From: Cryptomeria japonica
Lineage: Eukaryota > Streptophyta > Pinopsida > Cupressales > Cupressaceae
Assembly (NCBI RefSeq): GCF_030272615.1
Contig: NC_081413.1
Coordinates: forward strand, 564,140,010 to 564,204,009
Length of the DNA: 64,000 nt
Reading direction: 5' to 3'
The notes under the pieces are model-generated. The model worked only from the letters and a program-made list of their open reading frames with translations, did not search any database and had not been told where the DNA came from. The position numbers were made by a program, and so were the translations under genes. Shown piece by piece: positions 36,845-47,078 of the stretch (position 1 is the first letter of the stretch; every line of letters starts with the position of its first letter).

Positions 36845-37312
36845 TGGCGCAGTCACTACGGGAGAGTCCTCAAAGAGAAGCAACAAGAGTTACACAATAG
36901 AAACAACTCAAAGTGATGGAGGAGATGCTAAAAAAAACCATATCAAATCATGAAAATTAGTTACAAACTGTCGGTAACATGCAAGCTCAAAGATTCAGCT
37001 CACAGGCCTGAGTACAAAACATGCGTGTTATGCAACATTCAACTCAAGCAAGAATACAAGCCAACTCTGGACCTCCTAACATAAAGAACTATTTCCTATC
37101 TTCCTAAACTTAATTCTAAATGATTAATTACATTGATTTATATGGTCAAGGGTGATCCGCATTGGCCCAAGGTGAAACAATCCTCGATGAACAAGACGAA
37201 ACGTGTAAAACAACAAGGTCAACCTCCACCAAAGAGAACCATCCTAAAAATCCATAAGATGAACTGCAGACCTAAGGGAAGGTCGGCCACATGCCAAGAA
37301 ACGTTGGAAAGA
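36845..37312 (-). repeat. 5' LTR of chromovirus
   Basis: Direct copy of 28709-29189 with clear divergence ('actacgggagag' against 'atggtgggagag', and an indel after it), so the element is not recent. The low border TGGCGCAG is fixed by the primer site. The high border is where similarity ends. Confidence 0.72.
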
Positions 37313-38220
37313 GTAAAGGACATCTATGTAGGATGTTTCCCATCTTGATCCTCCATTCGAAAACCCCTACCTGGGTTGCTACTGGTTGTCTTCTTGATTC
37401 TGCAAGAAAATGCAATCTTGTGAACCCCTTCTCCCCCCATCCACTTGTAGCCGATTGTCCCCTCTTTCTTTAATCCACACCATTGCATAAGTCTTTTTGC
37501 TCCCACCCATACAATATCCACCACCTTGATTTTGTCAGAAAACTGATTCGATGAACCTGCCATCCATCCCCTCCCCAAGAAAAGGAAAAGGAACAAGGTG
37601 CTCTTTACCACCTCCACAAAAGTCATGATTCATTTTAGTATCCTTTGAAATAGTCCTACCATCTATTCCCACCAAACTATCCTCAGTAGGTTGATTATTC
37701 ATCCCCTCCCTTGGTATATGATGATGAGTCTTTTCCTGAGTTGTGAATAAGGATCATCTGATCACACTGAGCTTCCATCCCATCATGCTGAACTTTTATC
37801 CCAGTACCTTGAGCTTAATCCCAAATCTTGAGCTTAATCCCAAATCTTGAGCTTGTGCTTCTTCTTGACTTGTGCATCATCCAAACACTCATCCACATGT
37901 ACTCCATCAAGTCTTTGTAGTCAGTATCACATCCACATCCATGTGTCCATGAGCATCTGCTCTATTGCCTACACCATCCTATCAGTTATTCCTGCCCATT
38001 GGGATGCATCCTTCTCGTTGTCCGACAACCTATCCCAAGTCATAGTCCTACTCTTGGAAAGAGATGTAAGTTGGCCATGTGCATTTTGTTTGCATGATTT
38101 GATCTTTTTGCTTTGGTTTGCATCATTTTGTCCTATGATTGCTTCTACCTACGGCTGCGAGGATCAATCCATATCTTGGTATGTTATGGGTAGGGGTATA
38201 ATGAGGCATGCTTTTGTGGT
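37313..38220. other. Spacer without recognised gene
   Basis: No domain found. A short direct repeat ('cttgagcttaatcccaaat') occurs at about 37808-37848. A 100-codon minus-strand frame at 37324-37626 has no family resemblance. The first bases of the E1 LTR may start within the last 40 bp. Confidence 0.45.
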
Positions 38221-38960
38221 CCAATTAAATAAATATCTTTATTTATTTAATTACTTTAGCCTAATTCTTCTATTAATTAAATAGATCTTTATTTATTTAA
38301 TTAATTCATTTATCCTCTTCTAGTCATATTTCTCATTTAAATAAATACTTATTTATTTAAATTATCCTTTCCTAAATTAAATAAATACTTTTATTTATTT
38401 AATTGATCCCACTTCTTCTATTAATTAAATAAATATTTATTTATTTAATTAATTCATTAGCCTTTTCTACCCATGACACATGTCATTCATCTCTTAATTC
38501 ATACTCTACCTACCCTCTCATTATTTTATTATTTTCTTTACCTACCCTGTAATCATAGCCGACCATTTATCTTTTACACCTCTTAATCTTATCCCTCCAT
38601 TTCTTACAGTGTCTTCTATATAAGGAGATGCTTCCTTCATTATCAACCCCAACTACGCTTTCAAAACTTTCATATGCGATCAAGCCTACTTGCAACCACA
38701 TTTCCGTTCTTTGTTGAGCTCTTGTGCACACATAAAATATGAGAGAAAATATATCAAGCAAGATCAATAGAGATAGGAAGAATGGAGATCCAAACCCTAT
38801 TGGACGTGTGATGGTATAATCTCTGTGATTCATTTGATTTGCATTGTCTTAGGTAATCTTCATATGTTATGGTGGATCTTTGTTGTTGTTAGGCTAGGGT
38901 TTTGTGGTTGAATCTATTTAGTCTTTCAATATTGTTATTATCCACTTTTCACCACATACA
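38221..38960 (+). repeat. 5' LTR of E1
   Basis: Matches the reverse complement of the E2 LTR over most of its length: AT palindromes 38225-38455, 'gacacatgtcattcatctctta', 'gtcttctatataaggagatgct', and 'ctttcaatattgttattatcca' just before the end at 38960. The first 25 or so bases of the E2 LTR (TGTAGACACC..) have no match, so the start is truncated or replaced. Confidence 0.8.
38617..38623 (+). promoter_or_regulatory. TATA box in E1 LTR
   Basis: tatataa in 'gtcttctatataaggagatg'. The E2 LTR has TATTTAAGG at the same place (minus, 43422-43431). It is the probable promoter of the element RNA. Confidence 0.6.
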
Positions 38961-38963
38961 TTT

Positions 38964-38981
38964 TGGCAGGCCTGGTGGGAC
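38964..38981 (+). other. Primer binding site of E1
   Basis: TGGCAGGCCTGGTGGGAC starts three bases after the LTR end. E2 has TGGCATGCCCGGTGGGAC at the matching place. The tRNA was not identified. Confidence 0.7.
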
Positions 38982-41212
38982 TCTTGTCCCTTTTGCATTT
39001 AACATCTTTTGTTGTAGATCTTGTGTGTTTTGGAAGTTGGAGATCTGACATTTCCGACAACATTTCGACATTTTCGCATTTGCGCATTTTGAGATCATGT
39101 TTTTGATTTTTTACCGCGTTTGTAACCTCTGGATTCGCGTCTGCGTTTTCGACACTAGTTTATTTTTTTTTGTAGATTACAGGGTCACGTTTGTGTTCCT
39201 GAATCACGTCTAGGAAGCCTTCAAACACATCTGTGTTTGGTAGTCGTGTCTGTGCTTAGAAGATGAGTCTGTGACATATCTAGATGTGTTTGCATTTTTC
39301 AGTGGTGTTTGTGTTAGGTTTAACCGCGTTTTACCTTTTGTATTTCATTTCTTTTTTTATCAGTTTTGAGGTTTTATTTCGTCATACGGATTTCGGATCT
39401 GGTTTGTTTTGAGTTAACATCTTCAGATCTAGCAAACGAAATTGGTGCAGTTTGTCTTGAAAGCAAGATCATTTTCTTGAAGGCCCCTATTTCACGAAGT
39501 CTTTTGGATCTAAAATTTACCTAACTTGTGTGCTTGCAGGAAGGGGTGATCATTGGAAACAATCCAAACTACTAACAAATCTTTGTTGCAGGACCTTGAT
39601 AAGGATTTTTCTTTTGATCTTTATTGTGTGCCTTGTTTTCATAGATTATTAAACACTTCAATTGGTGCACTAAAATTGAACCAATCTCTTTTGTGTCTTG
39701 GGAAATAGGCTCTTTTTGTTTGATCTTTAGAGGGCCTGTCTCCCCGTGTGGTCATTAGGACTACTAGTGAGGAGAGAACAACCCAAGTGGTAGCGAGGAA
39801 AAGTCATCCTCTTCCGAACCACTATAAACAACTGTATCCATGGTGAAAGCCATGGGTAACGTGTGATGATTAGTTCATACCGACACTATGTCTCCCCATA
39901 AACCCATTTGATCAGTTGTAGGGCGTAACCCCTACCGGCTGGGATCCTTCTATATTTACAGAGCTAAAAGTGTCGCATGTATGGCCACACAAGCGAATGC
40001 CCTTACTAGCACCTTTTTGTTTTAGAAAGCCAAAATCCTTCTAGTTGTTGGGTCAGGAGGTTGGACCTCTGGAGCGACCCACACACATATGGTTCTTAGT
40101 AGAGATACAAAGTTTGCCACAGGGAGTTTTCATGGGGATTGATGCTTGGCTGCCTTGGAGAAGTGAGTGCCGAGGGTGGAGCCAATGGGGTCAAGCATCT
40201 AAGTATCCGCTATGAATAGCGTAGCCTCAGGGGAAACCCCATGTGGGATCAACAACTATTGTCCTGGCCAGCCATAAGAATTGTGCTTGTCTTCTTTTGA
40301 ACATTCAAACATTTAAGACCAAACATCAAAACATTGTGTCTTTTGTGTCTTCAAGTGTATGCAAAACATTTTACATCAAACAACACACTTTCTTTGGAGT
40401 CATTTTGAGTCTAAACACTTGCAAACATTGAGTCTTCATCAACATTGTGTCCTCTTGTCACATAAATACAGTCAAAATTTCAAATTTGGTCACAACAAGC
40501 AATTTCACACGTTGGAAAAATTGCACTTAATTTTTGGAAACACGTTTGTGTTTGATAGAATCACGTCTGTGTCATCTAGCCATGTCTGTGCACAGCAGAA
40601 ATGCGTCTATGTTCTCTTAAGCAACATTACATTTATAAAATCATAGAAACATGTCTGTGTTTGACAGAACCACGTCTGCATCATTTAATCACATCTGTGA
40701 AGTATACAGGCACATTTGTCTTCAGAATTGGAAAACTTTACAGTTTAACAAACAAGAACAATCAGTTTCAAACTTATTGAGCTTCCTAGGTTATCTCTCT
40801 GGGTTTTCATCTAGAATTCAACCTATCTTTGGGTCTCACAAAGTTCATCATTGCTTTACACCTTACATTACATTCACATTTGTCTAAACTTGAGTCAAAA
40901 GGTCACTTGCTTGTCCTCATCTTGCTTTGTCAACAGACTACATACAACAACATTTTTCTAAGTGGTCCCTCATCAAGGTCTATCACCTTTGGATCTCATT
41001 TGGTCTTACTTAGAGTCAAGGTCAACTTACGTCATCAAGAGAAACTATTATCTCTTTGGAAGCCACACCTACTCTACTACATACATACTTGGTCTTACAC
41101 TTTGGACATTGCAAGTGCACTTCAGATTGATTTACATTCCATCCAACTCTTGGTCTTCCATACTCTTTTCCATTTTCATCTAGTCTTACACATCTTGGTC
41201 AAGATCTAGTTC
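38982..41212 (+). other. Leader of E1 with motif arrays and conserved core
   Basis: The 2.2-kb untranslated leader lies between primer site and gag. CRCGTCTGTGT-like motifs cluster at about 39090-39330 and 40530-40715. The core between them (about 39690-40260) is well conserved with E2 57180-57790 and contains many inverted word pairs, for instance around 'tatccgctatgaatagcgta' at 40203-40222. Overlapping frames at 40651-40887 and 40829-41209 correspond to a leader frame of E2 (56819-56235). Confidence 0.65.
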
Positions 41213-43067
41213 ATGGTTGAAACCCATTCCCAAAAATATAGGAGAGAAGCTAAAGAGGCTCAAGAGTCCGCAAACATGAGTGCCTATGAGTATGACAATG
41301 ATATTTTTTTCAATTCTGATCATACTACATTACCTGACATGGACATCTATAGAAACACTCAAAATGTTGAGAACATAGACACTTTAAACAATAATGATAC
41401 ACACAATTACAATATGGACAACTTTTCCATACATTCAGTAGAAGTGGAAGACTCCATTATGGATCCCCGTTTTAATAGATTGGTTGAGGAAATAATGATG
41501 AGAGATAGACAATATTTCTTACAAGTGATGGTACAAAGTGGAGCCAAGATCTCTCATGATTTTGACATGTCTCAAATAATGGAAAATAGACCTTTGCAAC
41601 AACCTCACCTCAACATGGATCAAAGGAGGCCTAATAATGGAGGCAATAGAGGACCACATATGGTGCCTGAATCACCATCATCTTTGTTTCAAAAACCTGA
41701 GGTCCCACATACACATGGTCAAGCATATGATACTCACCTTCGCATACCATTATGGAAGTCTTATATAGAAAAATAAACTCAATCACATACCAATGCTAAG
41801 GACCAACCACCAAAGCAATTGGATATCCAAACGCATGATCAAAATTTGGACACAAGGAAACCTCATGTCAAATTTGGGGGCAACACACTAGAACAAACTC
41901 ATGACATGCCTATAGAGTATGGTATACATGGACAAAACAAATATTCCATTCCTCGTCATGACTCTATACCAAGTGGTCCTTATACACAACATCACTATAG
42001 ACCTCCTCCATATGAACATGTGTATGATCAATATCATCCATTTATACAACATGCTCCTCCTCAACCGATGGTTCAGGCATGGGGTATGGTCCAAGAAGTC
42101 GGTCGCCACCTAAGAACAATTTGGAACAGCAAATTAAGGACTTACAAAAGAAAATGGAGGACATAAATACACCGAAGCCAACTTACACAATGAGAGACAT
42201 ATTTCCCTATCCATTTGACAAGAGCATTCCAATGCCTCCATTTCCTACACATTTCGTGACGCCTAAGTTTGACAAGTATAGAGGAAAAGGGGATCCTAAG
42301 GCACATATAAGACAGTTTTTCATAGCTTGCATTGAGGTAGCATCATAAGAGACATATTTGATGAGATTATTCCCACAAAGCTTAGGTGATCAAGCTATGG
42401 AATGGTTTTCCAAACTCTCACCTAGAATTAAGTCATGAGGTGACTTAGAAGAAGCATTTATCCAACATTTCTCATACAACATAGAGACAGACATATCAGT
42501 CACTACTTTGTGCAACACCAAGCAAAAGGATTGAGAATCTTTTTCGTCATTTTTACAAAGATGGAGAAATCTAGCTAGCAGATGCTCTTGTGAAATTCCA
42601 CAAAAACAAATGGTAGAGATGTTCACCCAGAATGTTAACAAAGACATTGGTTATGACCTAGGAAAAGCTTGTTTTTCCACCTTCAAGGATGTCATTGAAA
42701 AGGGCTTAGCAACAAAGAAGGTCCTAATTGAGCAAGGCATCGTCAAAATATTCAAAGAAAACAAAGAGGATTTTAAAGGAAAAGACAAGCCAAGATTTTG
42801 GAATAAAAACATGAACACAGTCAATGATGGTGTTGTTGATGCCAATACAGTACGACCCAAAATTGTTTTTTTCTGGATCAAGCTCTACAAATAATCAAGT
42901 GAATACTCAAACAACTTCCAAATCACGAAGGAAGTACACCCCATTGGGAGAACCACTAGAGTTAGTTTTTAAAAAGCTAGTGGCAAACAAGATAATAACA
43001 ATTCCAGATCTGCCTCCATATGAGCTAGAGGTCAAACCAAATTGGTGGAATGATGATGAATATTGTG
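41213..43067 (+). pseudogene. E1 Gag, first part
   Basis: It starts MVETHSQKYRREAKEAQES as in E2. Stops occur at 41774, 42346, near 42436 and 42530, and the frame shifts near 42085 and 42860. The capsid part is recognisable: PYPFDKSIPMPPFPTHFV, PKFDKYRGKGDPKAHIRQFF, SYNIETDISVTTLCNTKQK, FLQRWRNLASRCSCEIPQK. The frame reaches NWWNDDEYC at 43066, where the E2 LTR begins, and resumes at 59308. Confidence 0.9.
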
Positions 43068-43848
43068 TGTTTATGGTGAAAATGGATAACAATAATAACA
43101 ATATTGAAAGGCTAAATGAATTCAACCACCAAACCCTAGCCTAACAATCAACAAAGATCCACCATAACATATGAAGATTACCTAAGACAATGCAAATCAC
43201 ATGAAATCACAAAGATTATACCATCACATGTCCAATAGGGTTTTGATCTCTATTCTTCCTATCTCCATTGATCTTGCTTGATATATTTGCTCTCAGATTT
43301 TATATGCACAAGAGCTCAACAAAGAACGGAATGTGGTTGCAAGTAGGATCGTAGTGTAGCCAAGTCTTCAAGATTGTCGATTAGCATGAGTGATTAGGGT
43401 TTGATAATGAAGAAAGCATCTCCTTAAATAGAAGACACTATATGAAATGGAGGGATAAGATTGAGAGGTGTAAAAGGAGGTCGGCTAGGATTAGAGGGTA
43501 GGTAAAAAGAAATACCAAAATAATGAAAGGGGTAGGTAGTGTATGAATTAAGAGATGAATGACATGTGTCATGTGTAGAAAAAGATAATGAACTAATTAA
43601 ATAAATAAAGATTTATTTAATTAACAGAAGAAGTAGGATCATTAAATAAATAAGATATTTATTTAATTTAGGAAAAGGATAATTTAAATAAATAAATGTA
43701 TTTATTTAAATGAGAAATAAGGCTAGAAGAGGATAAATGAATTAATTAAATAAATAAGGATTTATTTAATTAATAGAAGAATTAGGCTTAGATAATTAAA
43801 TAAATAAAATATTTATTTAATTAGTCATGACAATTTTAGGTGTCTACA
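43068..43848 (-). repeat. 3' LTR of E2
   Basis: TG..CA borders, 781 bp, essentially identical to 58526-59306. It contains five AT-rich palindromes (43594-43822) and a TATTTAAGG box (minus, 43422-43431). Its right edge adjoins the polypurine tract. Confidence 0.96.
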
Positions 43849-43863
43849 TTTTGCCCCTCTTTG
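43849..43863 (-). other. Polypurine tract of E2
   Basis: The minus strand reads CAAAGAGGGGCAAAA directly before the TGTAGACACC start of the 3' LTR. Confidence 0.9.
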
Positions 43864-44094
43864 AGACAATGCGGCTTGTCGCGTTGTTTCAAAGAAGATA
43901 AGATGAACTGATACAGAGTTGCCCCAGGATGAGAATAATATGCCCCCTCGAGAGATTGGATGAAAATGTCTGAAAAGATTGCAGACAATCTCTCGATAAG
44001 AAAGAAAGGCTAGAATGGATAGACCGGATAAAGTGACAGAGTCACGGGATGAAGAAGACTGACACGGGAAATGAAGGTGAGGGCTAGGGTAGGC

Positions 44095-44100
44095 TATAAG
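44095..44100 (+). promoter_or_regulatory. TATA box of the antisense PMD gene
   Basis: TATAAG in 'ggctataagatagacc' lies 99 bp upstream of the ATG at 44194, allowing a 5' UTR of about 65-70 nt. It is on the strand opposite to E2. The call rests on motif and spacing only. Confidence 0.45.
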
Positions 44101-44193
44101 ATAGACCACAGGCAAAAGACATCCTCATTGTCATCTACACCTTCACGAGATCACAGTGCAGAGCGAGAAAAAGAGCAGTAGCAGTCAGCAGCG

Positions 44194-44259
44194 ATGGCTT
44201 TCGTACACAGATTCGACCGCGTTCGCCGATTTCAAAGACCAGCAGAGGTAGGAGAGCCG
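44194..44259 (+). CDS. PMD gene exon 1 (22 codons)
   Basis: ATG 44194 opens MAFVHRFDRVRRFQRPAEVG and ends at a GTAAGT donor (44260-44265) in phase 0. A phase-0 acceptor at 45083 joins it in frame to a 664-codon frame encoding the plant mobile domain. The exon is short, Arg-rich and lacks other in-frame support, so it is a prediction from splice signals, reading phase and its place after a TATA box. Without splicing the frame would end within about 20 codons of the donor. Confidence 0.6.
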
Positions 44260-44376
44260 GTAAGTACCACCGAACCTCCTCGTACTTTGACGCATTCAAT
44301 TTTGTCATTAATGCATGCTAGTTAGCAATAAATGCACTTAGGAATAGGGTACAAAAAAAGTGCAAAAATGTGCAAC

Positions 44377-44643
44377 CGCGTCTGTGTCGGTGCCAGGCGC
44401 GTCTGTGTCCAACAGGCGCGTCTGTGTCGGTGCCAGGCACGTCTGTGTCTGGAACCGCATTTGTGTGCAATGTGGGCGCGTCTACGTCCTGAAGGTGCAT
44501 TTGTGTGCCAAAGTCACGTTTGTGAATAGTTTAGGCATGTTTATGTCATACAGGTGCGTCTATGTTGTACAAGCACGTCTATGTAGTCTGCAGGCGCGTT
44601 TGTGAGGTAGAAATGCGTTTGTGAGTTAAAAGCGCGTATATGT
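44377..44643 (+). repeat. Array of GCGTCTGTGT-like motifs (PMD intron)
   Basis: About 13 imperfect copies spaced 19-30 bp. The first four are close to perfect (gcgcgtctgtgtc), and later ones show CG to CA/TG changes (cacgtctgtg, gcatttgtgtg). The same motif occurs in the E1 and E2 leaders. Confidence 0.85.
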
Positions 44644-44770
44644 CAAAAAATGCAAGGTTTTGTCTTCTAGGTCAAATTGGCAGTTCTGTGATGAACATAT
44701 GTTGTCGATTGGATAAGCTGCTGAGAGGATACACTCAAGTAGGTCCTCTAGGAAAACTAGGATAGATCAA

Positions 44771-45048
44771 GGCACTTTGTGATGAACAGGGAGCACCAAG
44801 ATAGAGTACTTTGTGATGAACAGGGAGTACCCAAAGTATGAGCAGCACTTTGTGATGAGCAGGGAGTGCAAAATGTGAGTAACACTTTGTGATGAACAGG
44901 GAATGTCACACACGTAGTACTTTGTGATGAACAGGGAGCACTACTAGGATAGATAGCAACACTTTGTGATGAACAGTGAGTGTCACTGAGATAGATAGCT
45001 ATATGCATTGAGATAGCGAGTAGCATTTTGTGATGAACAGTGAATGCC
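44771..45048 (+). repeat. Seven hairpin units with nearly invariant 15-nt loop
   Basis: The core ttgtgatgaacaggg (or ..agtg) recurs at 44777, 44811, 44850, 44887, 44922, 44964 and 45028. It is bracketed by 5-nt arms that differ between units but pair with each other: gtact/agtac, gcact/agtgc, acact/agtgt, gcatt/aatgc. Units 2, 3, 6 and 7 have perfect stems. Units 4 and 5 have one mismatch, and unit 5 extends to 8 bp. Unit 1 has two mismatches. A decayed copy lies near 44680-44700. Confidence 0.9.
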
Positions 45049-45083
45049 ACCCTGACTGACATGATTGATTTGCTTGACTGCAG

Positions 45084-47078
45084 GAGTATTTGCCTATGTT
45101 GGAGTCACGGGAGAGATTCCCGTCCACACAGAGGTTGCGACCAGAGTTATCATTTCAGGATAGAGCTGCCATCGAGGAGATGGGTTTGAGACACGTGTTG
45201 TATGTGCCTGAGTTTCGGGCAAACATGGGTTTGCTGACTGCGCTGGCCGAGAGATGGCATTCAGAGACATGCACATTTCATTTGCCGATGGGGGAGATGA
45301 CAGTGACCCTCGAGGATGTTTACAGGATTCTGCACATACCGATCGATGGAGAGCTGATTCCATACGATCACGATGGAGACAGAGAGGCTTTGAGACGGGT
45401 GTTCCAGGATCCCGACCTAGAGATGAGAGCAGGACATGTGGCATGGGACACCATGACTGCGACAGGGTTAGCCTTGCCAGCTGTGATTGGAGGAGCTATC
45501 AGTGGGTTCCTATGTCCGGATAGGGCGACACGGGGGTTGGCAGTGGGCTGGGGAGGAGCACTGGAGATATTGGTGACTCAGCACACCAGATATGCGTGGG
45601 GTCCATGTGTGTTGGCCCACCTATATTATGAGCTTCACCAGTTCGTCTACCATGGATCAGTGGGACTGGGCTGTGGAGTGACACTACTGTAGGTTTGGGC
45701 ATATGAGCATCTGCCTATCACACGGTCGATACATTTTAGAGGCAGGGGTCACAGACGGAGCTTTGTGCATTTATATGACATGATCACTTCGCAGCCTCGG
45801 ATTGGCAGGTTAGAGCATTGGAGGCGAGTGATAGATGACATTGACGTAGTCATCTGGAGGCCATATCTGGGATGTGAGGAGTGGGAGGATGACGCAGTGG
45901 AGCTGCCTTACACCTTCAGGAGCAGATATCTGATTGGGCGGACGCCCTATATATTGGAGAGGCAGCTGGTAGATAGAGTATGCAGATAGTATGGCAGGAT
46001 CCAGAGGATGCCACGAGGCTCGGGTATGTATGCCCGTACAGTGAGGGATCAGGCGCAGTTCGGGCCGTTGTTGTCATACGATCAGGCAGTTACACAGCTG
46101 GCGGAGATGGTGCCCCTACCTTGGGATATGTGGCCAGAGATTGAGGATGCAGGTATGGATGCAGAGTACTCCGCATATTGGGTAGAGCATCCGTTCCCAC
46201 GACTGACAGATCCAGGGGAGCTACTGGAGGGAGAGGTAGGAGGAGATGACGATGATGATGGTGGAGGCGATGGGGGCAGAGGCCGATGGAGGCAGAAGGG
46301 AGTAGTTGGGGAGAGGAGGGTGGCACCTCAGAGGGAGGGTGGATAGGAGGGACAGGCCCAGGTGGTGAGGGGTTGCGGTGGAGTGCCCCTGCAGGTACCA
46401 GCAGCATAGGGTCCTAGGGCACAGGGACAGAGACAGGGACAGGTGCAGGGACAGGTGCCAGTACAGGCACAGGGACAGAGACAGGTACAGGGACCTAGAC
46501 ATGTACCGAGACAGGTACAGGGACAGGTATAGGGACAGGTACAGGAGAAGACACCCGCAGAGGGAGAGCCACAGGCAGAGGCAGAGGGTGGGGATCCAGA
46601 GGAGGATGAGCTGATTGAGCTCAGGGAGATCTGCCAGGGCCAGGCAGATGAGATCCAGGAGTTGGAGAGGGAGAGGGACCGACTCAGGACCCGGCTCAGG
46701 GATACTGAGCGGGAGAGGGATCAGGCGATTCAGCGCTACACTGAGGCTGAGACAGCGCTGAGGGCAGGGAGACAGGCGGCGGAGGACACAGGAGCAGGCT
46801 ACGCATATGTCCTGCGAGCCGGAGAGGAGATTGCCTACTGGAGGGGCCTGTATTATGGTGTTGTGCCAGCAGATCAGCGGGCGAGGAGCTTCCATAGACC
46901 ATCGCGGACAGCGACGGCTATGGGAGGGAGCCGGAGGAGACAGGCATCGAGTGGTAGGGTCATGGGTCCTCCTCCACCACCAGACAGGGGGGACAGGCAG
47001 GGTGATCCTGGAGCGGGTCCTTCTATAGCTCAAATTCCATCGAGGCCAGGTGGCTCCGAGGGAGGGAGTTCATCATAG
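45084..47078 (+). pseudogene. Plant mobile domain (PMD) protein gene, exon 2, antisense within E2
   Basis: One frame of 664 codons. The N-terminal 300 or so residues are a plant mobile domain (aminotransferase-like, the MAIN/MAIL1 family, known from both host nuclear proteins and transposons). Seen motifs are RFPSTQRLRPELSFQDRAAI, LTALAERWHSETCTFHLP, GEMTVTLEDVYRILHIP and, after the first stop, VWAYEHLPITR. An acidic DDDDDGGG stretch, a Gln/Gly/Val repeat (46420-46560) and a charged coiled coil (about 46600-46800, DELIELREICQGQADEI to RDQAIQRYTEAE) follow. The end is GGSEGGSSS. In-frame TAG codons lie at 45690, 45987, 46344, 46407 and 46530, and there is no frameshift. GC content is clearly higher than in the neighbours. 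Function in the element is unknown. Confidence 0.85.
46420..46560 (+). repeat. CAGGGACAGGTA minisatellite in PMD gene
   Basis: Tandem 12-bp-like units (cagggacaggta and variants) encode a Gln-Gly-Gln-Val repeat linker between the PMD and the coiled coil. One unit has TAG in place of CAG at 46530. Confidence 0.85.

Larger units (their letters stand above)
28709..37312 (-). mobile_element. Ty3/gypsy chromovirus, inactive, hosting nested LTRs
   Basis: Terminal direct repeats (about 470-480 bp) lie at 28709-29189 and 36845-37312. Between them, on the minus strand, are primer site, Gag, zinc knuckle, protease, reverse transcriptase, RNase H, integrase and a C-terminal chromodomain. It interrupts the gypsy gag relic at 28708. 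Borders TGGCGCAG..GGAAACA are supported at the low end. The high end, the polypurine tract and a target duplication are not clear. Several catalytic motifs are lost (see parts). Confidence 0.82.
44260..45083 (+). other. Predicted intron of PMD gene holding two repeat arrays
   Basis: Donor GTAAGT at 44260 and acceptor 'ttgcttgactgcag' ending at 45083. The 824-bp intron contains about 13 copies of a gcgtctgtgt-like motif (44377-44643) and seven hairpin units (44771-45048). On the other strand this sequence is part of the E2 genomic RNA, where these splice sites are antisense and cannot be used. Confidence 0.6.

Noticed and set aside
40200-40240. Possible tRNA or rRNA piece in the structured leader core
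   Set aside because: No cloverleaf, anticodon arm or T-loop consensus could be placed. The structure is part of the retroelement leader shared by E1 and E2.
44771-45048. CRISPR-like array
   Set aside because: Repeats and spacers are irregular (spacing 34-65 bp, spacers partly similar), in a plant retrotransposon with no cas genes. Paired arms fit hairpins instead.
44757-45062. 101-codon minus-strand frame with repeated PCSSQS/VHHK words, opposite the hairpin array
   Set aside because: It is the translation of the tandem hairpin units. The repeat explains both its openness and its periodicity.
46221-47033. 270-codon minus-strand frame opposite the PMD gene
   Set aside because: A shadow of the GC-rich Gln/Gly/Val repeat and coiled-coil coding sequence, with Leu/Ser/Cys-rich repeat protein and no known domain.
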